64,000 nt of DNA, taken from contig NZ_ML133540.1 of assembly GCF_003985145.1 (NCBI RefSeq), positions 1 to 64,000 of the forward strand. The letters are read 5' to 3'. The number at the start of each line of letters is the position of its first letter. Position 1 is the stretch's first letter. The translations under genes and the position numbers were made by a program. The notes under the pieces were generated by a model, which had not been told where the DNA came from, did not search any database, and saw only the letters and a program-made list of their open reading frames with translations. Shown in pieces: positions 34,550-42,543 of this stretch. The stretch is from Rhizobium anhuiense (GTDB taxonomy: Bacteria > Pseudomonadota > Alphaproteobacteria > Rhizobiales > Rhizobiaceae).

Positions 34550-35659
34550 TCAAGACTCATTAACACGCTCGTATTCGATATAATGGCCAGGCTTTCGATA
34601 AGGATTTGAGTCTGCCATGACGCGCGCTATTAGGTCTATGACTGTCATGCCATGACGGTGAAGCATTTTTTCGAATGAGCTACCTTCAGCTAGCCCGGGA
34701 ATGTAATTGCATTCCAAGAACCAAATATTCGATTCCTTGCAAACTCTGAAATCGAATCGCACCATATTGTAAAAATCGAGTGAAGAAGCGATCTTTTGTG
34801 CTATTGACTGTAGCCTGAAGAAAATATCACTATTGTCGCTTATTACTTTTTTCTTGGCGATTCTGCTAGAGTATTTTTGGTCGCGCCCACAAAATTGCAT
34901 ATCCGCTTCGAGTTTTACGATCGGAAGTGTTGTGATCATACGCGATCCTATTATACAGCCACATGTATACTCGTCACCGGGAATGAACTCTTGAATAAGC
35001 GCTGCCTTATCGTGGGCAAATATCGTGTGAAGAAGGGCCTCAATCTCCGTCTTCGAATTGGAAGGCTCATGGAATAACTTGGCAAATAGTGATGAACCAA
35101 GTGAATTCGGCTTCACTACGATCGAGTGCCTCAATGACTTCACGATTTCTAATGAATCGGCAACGTTTGCCGGTGTTACGAGTGTTGTCTCTGGCACTCT
35201 TACGAGTTCAGCGGGCAATACCGAGGATACGAAGGCCGACATTGCGTATTTATTCATCGTCAACGACGCGACGTGTGGGTCGCCGAAAGTGCCTCTTAGA
35301 CCTGCAAGCGCCGCGAGCGTCTGGACGCCTCCGTCCTCTCCGAACTGTCCGTGCAACAAATTCACGACGTATTCATCGCGAGATTTGATCGAATCAAAGG
35401 TGGTAAGCAGTGTATCTCCAGGGAGAGTGCTAGTGTCGGAAAGATAGGCCTGAAGCTTCTCGATTGTAAGCACACTGCAGAATGGGATTGTGCGGACAAG
35501 ACCATCGTTTCGGCTAATGTGATACAGATGTTTCACAGCGAATGGTCGCTTTTCATCGCTGAGAGCTAAATAGGAGGAGATGACATTTATTAAGGAAGTA
35601 ATGGATCCGTCATACTCTGTTGAGATACCACCAAATAGGAATGAAACTTCAAGGGCCAT
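34550..35659 (-). CDS. D-alanine-D-alanine-ligase-like ATP-grasp ligase
   Basis: A 369-residue protein of the Ddl class. The opening FLFGGISTEYDGSITS keeps the Glu15 and Ser of Ddl; LLHGQFGEDGGVQTLAALAG is the second hallmark. The ATP-grasp domain shows SIVVKPNSLGSS, IQEFIPGDEYTCG and the Mg site in VRFDFRVCKESNIWFLECNY, then IPGLAEGSSFEKM. Chromosomal Ddl serves cell-wall synthesis, so this plasmid paralog may join another pair of amino acids. It lies downstream of the inverted nifH promoter copy and upstream of dapF copy 2. A ribosome site (GAAGGA) precedes the ATG. Low-GC codon choice compared with nif and fix genes hints at separate origin. Confidence 0.75.
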   Translation of the reverse strand: MALEVSFLFGGISTEYDGSITSLINVISSYLALSDEKRPFAVKHLYHISRNDGLVRTIPFCSVLTIEKLQAYLSDTSTLPGDTLLTTFDSIKSRDEYVVNLLHGQFGEDGGVQTLAALAGLRGTFGDPHVASLTMNKYAMSAFVSSVLPAELVRVPETTLVTPANVADSLEIVKSLRHSIVVKPNSLGSSLFAKLFHEPSNSKTEIEALLHTIFAHDKAALIQEFIPGDEYTCGCIIGSRMITTLPIVKLEADMQFCGRDQKYSSRIAKKKVISDNSDIFFRLQSIAQKIASSLDFYNMVRFDFRVCKESNIWFLECNYIPGLAEGSSFEKMLHRHGMTVIDLIARVMADSNPYRKPGHYIEYERVNES

Positions 35660-35792
35660 ATTTTTGTGTCCTTCGTCGCTGTTTGAGTTTGGGATGCGGT
35701 AATTTGGGACCGGTCAACCTCTGGTTTCGTATTGCATTGCGAACACAGGTTCTCTGAACCCGACACGGCTGGACAGCTTCTGTAAGGGTCAA
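35649..35792 (-). CDS. Possible small leader reading frame before the ligase gene
   Basis: A TTG start at 35792 follows a very strong ribosome site (AAAAAGGAGCAAGAT) and opens a 47-codon frame whose stop overlaps the start of the ligase gene by 11 bases. The product is basic (QRRRTQK near the end) and not recognised. It could couple translation to the ligase or be a chance frame. Confidence 0.3.
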   Translation of the reverse strand: MTLTEAVQPCRVQRTCVRNAIRNQRLTGPKLPHPKLKQRRRTQKYGP

Positions 35793-35840
35793 TATCTTGC
35801 TCCTTTTTGGTTCGTCGCTAGCGGCATCACCCTAGCACCC

Positions 35841-35897
35841 TCAATCAACGATCTGGAGTGGGTTCGTGGCGGTCTCTCCTACCTTTAAGTCGGGCAT
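35841..35897 (-). CDS. 18-codon reading frame directly after the nifH-promoter copy
   Basis: ATG at 35897 follows AAGGAG with eight bases between, and encodes MPDLKVGETATNPLQIVD then a stop. The position matches that of nifH relative to the promoter. It is probably the preserved first codons of a gene that was originally NifA-controlled and has since been lost. Confidence 0.35.
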   Translation of the reverse strand: MPDLKVGETATNPLQIVD

Positions 35898-35926
35898 GCC
35901 TGGTACTCCTTAACGTGTTCAAACCA

Positions 35927-36098
35927 ATGCGGTTATCCCGCAACGCGGATGCGGAGGCCGTTCCGCTGCCTCGCAATAGCTCTCAAGATTCGTGCCAAGC
36001 GGGCCGATTGAGCTGACGAACAATAATTCGCCGCGATTCCAGCTATGTGGGCGCAAAATACGGGATTGAGAACAAAAATGCCTGTCACGTAACCGACA
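35927..36098 (-). repeat. Inverted copy of the nifH promoter region
   Basis: These 172 bases are the reverse complement of 36698-36869 with six mismatches and no gap by my count (about 96.5% identity). The copy contains the whole regulatory set: NifA site, sigma-54 site and the start of the leader. It points leftwards, away from nifH. Confidence 0.9.
35982..36098 (-). promoter_or_regulatory. NifA/sigma-54 promoter copy directed towards the ligase and dapF2
   Basis: The NifA upstream site TGT-N10-ACA is at 36083-36098 and the sigma-54 site TTGGCACGAATCTTGAG ends near 35982, 85 bases apart as at nifH. The transcript would begin near 35971, with about 310 bases before the ligase start codon. 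Like the nifH promoter itself, the -12 box reads TTGA instead of the usual TTGC. Confidence 0.75.
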
Positions 36099-36697
36099 AA
36101 GGAGCGACAATGCCGTAACTCATGACGTACCCCACTAAATAGGCCATTTGGAATTTGCCAACTTAGATCCCTGACGCGAGAAATGGTACTCGGCGAAGGC
36201 CTCGAAAATTACGAGCAGATCATTTGTTCTGAAGTTGGCGAAGGATGGGACGCTACTGAAAAGCGGAGCTTTCTGAACGATCTACGCCGGGCGGGTGCCC
36301 TTGAAGAAGCAGCTATTAGGTAACTTGGACCATGCCGTACGACGTGTTGTCACAAGTGGCGCCTTCTTCGTCGTCTAAGGGTCATGATTGCTGACCGTGT
36401 GTGCGGGGGCGAGAGCTTCGTTGACATCACTGCCACTATCATAATGGACAGCAGAGTAGGACGTTAACCCTATGCAGGCACCAGACGCGGCATGGCGCTT
36501 TTCATCGCCGGAGACAGCGCTTTGCGGCAAGTGATCAGAATTTGTTACGGCCGGTCTGGTGATGGCTGCTCTACAAAGTCCTAGAAGCTACGCATGGATA
36601 AATGAGACATCCTGCCGGTTGGTCAGATATTGCACAAACGGCCACCATTCATTGGCCCTCAGAGGGTGACAATCTATTTCGACATTGTCATCACCTT
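36099..36697. other. Region between the two divergent nifH-type promoters
   Basis: This 600-base stretch lies between two divergent NifA sites. One short plus-strand frame (36183-36323) is listed separately. The rest shows no gene that I recognise. Confidence 0.4.
36183..36323 (+). CDS. Possible 46-codon reading frame of unknown function
   Basis: The frame MVLGEGLENYEQIICSEVGE, then GWDATEKRSFLNDLRRAGAL, has the composition of a real soluble protein and is open upstream to 36126. It has no good ribosome site and no recognised relative. It may be the end of a lost gene. Confidence 0.25.
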   Translation: MVLGEGLENYEQIICSEVGEGWDATEKRSFLNDLRRAGALEEAAIR

Positions 36698-36869
36698 TGT
36701 CGGTTACGTGACAAGCGTTCTTGTTCTCAATCCCGTATTTTGCGCCCACATAGCTGGAATCGCGGCGAATTATTGTTCGTCAGCTCAATCGGACCGCTTG
36801 GCACGAATCTTGAGAGCTATTGCGAGGCAGCGGGACCGCCTCCGCATCCGCGTTGCGGGATAACCGCAT
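36698..36869 (+). promoter_or_regulatory. nifH promoter: NifA site and sigma-54 site
   Basis: The NifA upstream activator sequence is a perfect TGT-N10-ACA at 36698-36713. The sigma-54 element TTGGCACGAATCTTGAG starts at 36798; the -24 box is canonical and the -12 box has GA where GC is expected, with the correct 10-base spacing. The transcript would start near 36825, about 75 bases before the nifH start. It is expected to be driven by NifA and RpoN2 under low oxygen. Confidence 0.8.
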
Positions 36870-36898
36870 CGCCTCGAACACACGAAGGAACGCCACAC

Positions 36899-37792
36899 AT
36901 GGCAGCTCTGCGTCAAATTGCATTCTATGGAAAGGGCGGAATTGGCAAGTCCACTACGTCCCAAAACACGCTAGCCGCCCTCGTGGACCATGGACAGAAG
37001 ATCCTCATCGTTGGCTGTGACCCTAAGGCGGACTCTACGCGCCTGATCTTGAACTCGAAGGCCCAGGATACGGTTCTTGATCTCGCAGCAACGAGGGGTT
37101 CGGTTGAAGATCTTGAACTCGAAGACGTGCTCAAGGTAGGCTATAAAGGTATCAAATGCGTGGAGTCTGGCGGCCCGGAGCCAGGCGTCGGCTGCGCGGG
37201 ACGCGGCGTTATCACGTCGATCAACTTTCTCGAAGAGAACGGCGCCTACAACGATGTCGACTACGTGTCTTATGACGTGCTCGGTGACGTTGTGTGCGGC
37301 GGCTTCGCGATGCCGATCCGTGAAAACAAAGCTCAGGAAATCTACATCGTCATGTCCGGCGAAATGATGGCGCTTTATGCCGCCAACAATATCGCCAGGG
37401 GCATCCTGAAATATGCTGCAGGCGGCAGCGTGCGCCTGGGTGGCCTCATTTGTAACGAGCGTCAGACCGACCGCGAACTCGACCTCGCCGAAGCGCTGGC
37501 TGCCAAACTCAATTCCAAGCTCATCCACTTCGTACCACGCGACAACATTGTCCAACATGCCGAACTTAGAAAGATGACGGTGATCCAATATGCGCCGGAC
37601 TCTCAGCAAGCGGCCGAGTACCGCACACTTGCCCAAAGAATACATGACAATTCTGGCAAAGGCACCGTCCCGACCCCCATCACTATGGAAGAACTTGAGG
37701 ACATGCTTCTCGATTTCGGGATCATGAAAACCGATGAGCAGATGCTTGCCGAACTTCAAGCCAGGGATGCCAGGTTGATAGCTGCCCCGTGA
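36899..37792 (+). CDS. nifH: Nitrogenase iron protein
   Basis: A 297-residue dinitrogenase reductase, the usual rhizobial length, starting MAALRQIAFYGKGGIGKSTT with the P-loop at about residues 11-18. The 4Fe-4S cysteines are in GVGCAGRGV (next to the Arg open to ADP-ribosylation) and DVLGDVVCGGFAMP. DPKADSTR is the switch I region. The ribosome site GAAGGAA lies eight bases upstream. It is the first gene of nifHDKEN and transfers electrons from reductant to the NifDK protein with ATP hydrolysis. Open frame upstream of the ATG is promoter DNA, not coding. Confidence 0.98.
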   Translation: MAALRQIAFYGKGGIGKSTTSQNTLAALVDHGQKILIVGCDPKADSTRLILNSKAQDTVLDLAATRGSVEDLELEDVLKVGYKGIKCVESGGPEPGVGCAGRGVITSINFLEENGAYNDVDYVSYDVLGDVVCGGFAMPIRENKAQEIYIVMSGEMMALYAANNIARGILKYAAGGSVRLGGLICNERQTDRELDLAEALAAKLNSKLIHFVPRDNIVQHAELRKMTVIQYAPDSQQAAEYRTLAQRIHDNSGKGTVPTPITMEELEDMLLDFGIMKTDEQMLAELQARDARLIAAP

Positions 37793-37881
37793 TCACACTG
37801 ACACGAGCGCGCAGCGACAGGCAAAGCGCCCGCCATCCCGCGAGGGAGGTTTTCATCCGGAATTTGTAAGGGGTAGGTTCA

Positions 37882-39381
37882 ATGAGCCTCAAATACGACA
37901 ATGACAGTGACTTCCATGCGAAGCTTATATCAGACGTGCTGTCGCAATATCCGGGCAAAGCAGCGAAGCGCCGTAGTAAACATCTTAGCGTGGCAATGAG
38001 CGAAAAGGGCGCCGGCGAGGACCCAAACGCAATTAGCGAGTGCGAGGTAAAGTCGAACATCAAGTCTGTTCCTGGCGTGATGACGATCCGAGGATGCGCC
38101 TATGCCGGTTCAAAGGGCGTTGTCTGGGGACCGATCAAGGATATGGTTCACATTTCACACGGGCCTGTGGGCTGTGGTCAATATTCCTGGTCGCAACGTC
38201 GCAACTATTACGTCGGTCTGACAGGCATCGACACTTTCGTGACCATGCAATTTACCTCCGATTTCCAGGAGAAGGACATCGTTTTTGGCGGTGACAAGAA
38301 ACTGGAAAAGGTCATCGACGAGATTGCTGAACTTTTCCCGTTAAGCAATGGCATCAGCCTGCAGTCCGAATGTCCGATCGGTCTGATTGGCGATGACATT
38401 GAGGCGGTGGCGCGAAAAAAGGCCAAAGAACACACGACGACCGTCGTGCCGGTGCGCTGCGAAGGCTTCCGTGGTGTGTCGCAATCGCTTGGCCACCACA
38501 TCGCGAACGATGCAATTCGAGATTGGGTCTTCGACAAGAAAGACTTTAAATTCGAGGCGGGTCCCTACGACGTAAATGTCATAGGCGACTATAACATTGG
38601 CGGCGATGCATGGGCATCGCGCATCCTGCTCGAAGAGATCGGACTGCGCGTGGTCGGCAATTGGTCGGGAGATGCAACTCTCGCCGAAGTGGAGCGCGCG
38701 CCTCGAGCTACGCTCAACCTCATTCACTGCTATCGGTCGATGAATTACATCTCCAGGCACATGGAGGAAAAATATGGCATTCCATGGATGGAGTATAATT
38801 TCTTTGGCCCATTCCAGATCGAAGCCTCGCTGCGCAACATAGCCAAGCATTTCGGTCCGGAGATCGAAGATAGAACCGAAAAAGTCATCGCCAAATACCG
38901 ACCCTTCGTCTCGGCTGTGGTCGACAAGTATTGGCCGCGCCTCTTTGGCAAACGGGTGATGCTCTACATCGGCGGACTGCGTCCTCGTCACGTCATTACC
39001 GCCTATGAGGACCTCGGAATGGAAATCGTAGGAACCGGCTACGAATTTGGTCACGGCGACGACTATCAGCGCACCAGCCACTACGTAAAGGAAGGTACGC
39101 TGATCTACGACGACGTGACTAGCTATGAACTAGAGAAATTCATTGAGGGAATTCGGCCGGATCTCGTCGGGTCGGGCATTAAGGAAAAATACCCGGTGCA
39201 GAAAATGGGCATTCCGTTCCGTCAGATGCACTCGTGGGACTATTCTGGTCCGTATCACGGTTATGACGGTTTCTCGATTTTCGCCCGGGACATGGACATG
39301 GCCATCAACAATCCCGTTTGGGGTCTTTACCATGCGCCCTGGAAGAATGACCGCGCTTTGGCGGGAGTGGCCCTAGCATGA
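37882..39381 (+). CDS. nifD: Nitrogenase molybdenum-iron protein alpha chain
   Basis: A 499-residue subunit. P-cluster cysteines lie in RGCAYAGSKGV, GPVGCGQYSW and SECPIGLIGDD; the FeMo-cofactor is bound by Cys in NLIHCYRSMNYI and His in MHSWDYSGPYHG. Length and motifs match functional rhizobial NifD. It follows nifH by 89 bases and pairs with NifK in the alpha2beta2 dinitrogenase. Confidence 0.98.
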   Translation: MSLKYDNDSDFHAKLISDVLSQYPGKAAKRRSKHLSVAMSEKGAGEDPNAISECEVKSNIKSVPGVMTIRGCAYAGSKGVVWGPIKDMVHISHGPVGCGQYSWSQRRNYYVGLTGIDTFVTMQFTSDFQEKDIVFGGDKKLEKVIDEIAELFPLSNGISLQSECPIGLIGDDIEAVARKKAKEHTTTVVPVRCEGFRGVSQSLGHHIANDAIRDWVFDKKDFKFEAGPYDVNVIGDYNIGGDAWASRILLEEIGLRVVGNWSGDATLAEVERAPRATLNLIHCYRSMNYISRHMEEKYGIPWMEYNFFGPFQIEASLRNIAKHFGPEIEDRTEKVIAKYRPFVSAVVDKYWPRLFGKRVMLYIGGLRPRHVITAYEDLGMEIVGTGYEFGHGDDYQRTSHYVKEGTLIYDDVTSYELEKFIEGIRPDLVGSGIKEKYPVQKMGIPFRQMHSWDYSGPYHGYDGFSIFARDMDMAINNPVWGLYHAPWKNDRALAGVALA

Positions 39382-39478
39382 GAACCTAGAATTTCTCGAA
39401 GAAACCGCGGAGGCCTTACCCGGATCGAAGGTCTCTGTACCTCCTCCATGTCGCAGCCAGATCGAAAGAGGTGACCCT

Positions 39479-41020
39479 ATGCCGCAATCAGCCGAGAAAG
39501 CTCTCGACCATGCGCCTTTGTTCTGCGAGCCGGAATATAGGCAAATGTTAGCCGAGAAAAAGCTGAAATTCGAACGCCCACACCCGGATCAGGTCGTGTC
39601 AGAGCAGCGCGAATTCACGAAGACCTGGGAATACCGAGAGAAAAACTTGGCCCGCCAAGCCCTTGTCGTCAATCCAGCCAAAGCCTGTCAGCCACTCGGC
39701 GCGGTTTTCGCAGCGGCGGGATTCGAGCGAACGATGTCATTCGTCCATGGCAGCCAAGGTTGCGTTGCCTACTACAGATCGCACCTATCACGCCATTTCA
39801 AGGAACCGTCATCGGTGGTCTCGTCATCGATGACAGAAGACGCGGCTGTATTTGGCGGCCTGAAAAATATGGTCGACGGTCTCGCCAACACATACAAGCT
39901 TTATAACCCGAAGATGATCGCGGTGTCGACCACATGCATGGCAGAGGTCATCGGAGATGACCTGCATGGTTTCATCGAAAATGCCAAAAGCGAAGGTTCG
40001 GTCCCGCGCGATTTCGATGTCCCCTTCGCCCACACACCAGCCTTTGTCGGCAGCCATGTCGATGGCTACGACAGCATGGTAAAAGGTGTGCTGGAGAATT
40101 TCTGGAGGGGCACCGCGCGAAGTGAAGCGACCGCTTCTATCAACATCATTCCTGGATTTGATGGCTTCTGCGTTGGGAACAATCGCGAATTAAAACGCCT
40201 GCTCAATTTGATGCAAGTGAATTACATCTTCATCCAGGACGCATCAGATCAGTTCGATACCCCCTCCGATGGCAACTTTAGGATGTATGACGGGGGGACC
40301 AAAATCAATGACGTGAAGGCGGCGTTGAACGCGGAGGGGACGTTGTCCCTGCAATATTACAACACTCGCAAGACGTTAGATTACTGCAGAGACGTTGGAC
40401 AAGCGACGACCTCCTTCCGCTACCCTCTCGGCGTCGAAGCTACCGACGAACTCCTGATGGCGATATCTGTGATTTCCAGGAGAGAAATTCCCGAGACGAT
40501 CCGCCTGGAGCGCGGGCGACTCATTGACGCGATGGCGGACAGCCAAGCTTGGCTGTATGGAAAAAAATACGCGATTTACGGTGATCCAGATTTCGTTTTT
40601 GGGATGGCGCGCTTCATCATGGAGACCGGCGGCGAACCAATCCACTGCCTCGCCACAAACGGCACCTCAGCTTGGGAGAACGAGATGAAGGAACTCCTCG
40701 CATCCTCGCCCTTCGGGAAGAATGCACAGGTTTGGCCAGGCAAGGACCTCTGGGCACTGCGCTCGCTGCTTTTCACCGAGCCGGTGGATCTTCTGATTGG
40801 CAATTCTTACGGGAAGTATCTCGAGCGGGACACCGGCACCCCATTGGTTCGGCTGATGTTTCCAATTTTCGATCGGCACCATCATCATCGATTCCCCCTC
40901 ATGGGTTACCAGGGCGGACTGCGTCTTTTAACGACGATCCTGGACAAGATCTTCGACACCCTCGATCGCGAAACAATGCACGCGGGTGTGACAGACTATT
41001 CGTATGACCTCACTCGCTAA
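39479..41020 (+). CDS. nifK: Nitrogenase molybdenum-iron protein beta chain
   Basis: A 513-residue subunit. P-cluster ligands are seen in PAKACQPLGAV, HGSQGCVAYYRSH and STTCMAEVIGDD, with the adjacent Ser in SVVSSSMTEDAAVFGG. It begins 97 bases after nifD. The length is typical of rhizobial NifK and no damage is seen. Confidence 0.98.
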   Translation: MPQSAEKALDHAPLFCEPEYRQMLAEKKLKFERPHPDQVVSEQREFTKTWEYREKNLARQALVVNPAKACQPLGAVFAAAGFERTMSFVHGSQGCVAYYRSHLSRHFKEPSSVVSSSMTEDAAVFGGLKNMVDGLANTYKLYNPKMIAVSTTCMAEVIGDDLHGFIENAKSEGSVPRDFDVPFAHTPAFVGSHVDGYDSMVKGVLENFWRGTARSEATASINIIPGFDGFCVGNNRELKRLLNLMQVNYIFIQDASDQFDTPSDGNFRMYDGGTKINDVKAALNAEGTLSLQYYNTRKTLDYCRDVGQATTSFRYPLGVEATDELLMAISVISRREIPETIRLERGRLIDAMADSQAWLYGKKYAIYGDPDFVFGMARFIMETGGEPIHCLATNGTSAWENEMKELLASSPFGKNAQVWPGKDLWALRSLLFTEPVDLLIGNSYGKYLERDTGTPLVRLMFPIFDRHHHHRFPLMGYQGGLRLLTTILDKIFDTLDRETMHAGVTDYSYDLTR

Positions 41021-41068
41021 GAACGGGGTCAGGCGGCCTTTCTCTCCACCAGATTTGAAGGCAGACGA

Positions 41069-42490
41069 ATGTCCTCGCTCAACGCCAAAATCAAAGACGC
41101 CTTCCACGAGCTCGCGAGTGAAAGGGGCGGCAGCAAGGGTCCGAAGGGGCGCCGAAGGAATTGCGCGAGGCCAATGGCCCCGGGAACGGCCGTCGGCGGT
41201 TGCGCTTTCGACGGCGCCAAGGTCGCACTGCAGCCGATCACCGATGTCGCACATCTGATTCACGCACCGCTCGCCTGCGAGGGAAATTCCTGGGACAACC
41301 GTGGCGCTGCCTCGTCAGGTCCAACACTTTGGCGCACGAGCTTCACGACTGATCTTACGGAAATCGACATCGTAATGGGCCACAGTGAACGGAAGCTCTT
41401 TAAAGCGATCCGGGAAATCAAGGATGGGTATGCGCCCGCGGCAATCTTTGTCTATTCAACCTGCGTTACAGCGATGATCGGTGACGACATCGACGTTATT
41501 TGCAAGCGAGCGACAGACGAATTTGCCTTGCCGGTGGTGCCGGTCAATGCGCCAGGTTTTGTCGGATCTAAAAACCTCGGCAACAAGCTAGCGGGCGAGG
41601 CGCTGCTCAAGCATGTCATAGGTACTGTGGAGCCCAATGAGCCAGGCCTTTGCGACATCAACATACTCGGCGAATTTAACCTCTCTGGTGAGTTCTGGCA
41701 GGTGAAGCCGCTCTTGGATAAGCTCGGCATCCGCGTCCGCGCCTGTATTCCCGGAGACGCGCGATATCTGCAAGTCGCCTCCGCCCACCGCTCACGCGCA
41801 GCGATGACGGTGTGTTCGACAGCGTTCGTTTCGTTAGCACGTAAGATGCAGGAGCGGTGGGACATTCCATTTTTCGAGGGCTCCTTCTATGGCATTTCCG
41901 GCACCTCGGAGGCGCTCCGGCGGATCGCCGATCTGCTTGTAATGAAGGGTGCTGACCCCTCGCTTTTGCAGCGCACGGAAATCCTTGTAGCGAAGGAAGA
42001 GGAAAAGGTGTGGAAGAGGCTAGAAGCGTACCGACCTCGCCTTGAGGGCAAGCGCGTACTTCTAAATACAGGCGGCGTGAAATCCTGGTCGGTCGTCCAT
42101 GCCCTGATGGAGATCGGCATGGAGATCGTCGGCACATCAGTCAAGAAATCGACGCTCGAAGATAGGGAGCGAGTGAAACAGACCCTGAAGGAGGAGAACC
42201 TCCTGTTCGAGACGATGTCGCCGCGCGAGCTTTTCTCGCTTCTACTCGAGAGAAAGGCCGACATCATGCTGTCGGGCGGACGCACCCAGTATATAGCGCT
42301 AAAGGCAAAACTGCCCTGGCTCGACATCAACCAGGAGCGTCATCACGCTTACGCTGGCTATGAGGGAATGGTGCAACTTGCCCGACAAATTGACCTGGCA
42401 ATTCACAATCCGATTTGGCCGCAGGTGCGCGAGCCGGCGCCATGGGAGCCGGGCTTGGTCGTTGAAAAGCGAGCGAAAAGAGAAGCGTAA
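41069..42490 (+). CDS. nifE: FeMo-cofactor scaffold protein NifE
   Basis: A 473-residue homolog of NifD that forms the NifEN scaffold on which the FeMo-cofactor precursor matures. P-cluster-like ligands occur in VGGCAFDGAKVAL, APLACEGNSWDNRG and YSTCVTAMIGDDID. It lies 48 bases after nifK in the same operon. The highly basic KGRRRNCARP near residue 30 is usual for rhizobial NifE. Confidence 0.95.
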   Translation: MSSLNAKIKDAFHELASERGGSKGPKGRRRNCARPMAPGTAVGGCAFDGAKVALQPITDVAHLIHAPLACEGNSWDNRGAASSGPTLWRTSFTTDLTEIDIVMGHSERKLFKAIREIKDGYAPAAIFVYSTCVTAMIGDDIDVICKRATDEFALPVVPVNAPGFVGSKNLGNKLAGEALLKHVIGTVEPNEPGLCDINILGEFNLSGEFWQVKPLLDKLGIRVRACIPGDARYLQVASAHRSRAAMTVCSTAFVSLARKMQERWDIPFFEGSFYGISGTSEALRRIADLLVMKGADPSLLQRTEILVAKEEEKVWKRLEAYRPRLEGKRVLLNTGGVKSWSVVHALMEIGMEIVGTSVKKSTLEDRERVKQTLKEENLLFETMSPRELFSLLLERKADIMLSGGRTQYIALKAKLPWLDINQERHHAYAGYEGMVQLARQIDLAIHNPIWPQVREPAPWEPGLVVEKRAKREA

Positions 42491-42543
42491 GCGCGTCGAA
42501 CCAAAACCGCGAGATGACTCGCAAAGAATGTTGAGGTCGTACT

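Noticed and set aside
34550..35659. Interpretation as the housekeeping D-Ala-D-Ala ligase
   Set aside because: It lies outside a cell-wall cluster, next to dapF and a nifH promoter copy, so a specialised paralog is more likely. It cannot be excluded from sequence alone.
36602..36898. Open frame in line with nifH upstream of its ATG, similar to a frame at 35919-36110
   Set aside because: The similarity is due to the inverted promoter duplication. The stretch holds the NifA and sigma-54 sites, and the true nifH start (MAALRQ) has its own ribosome site.
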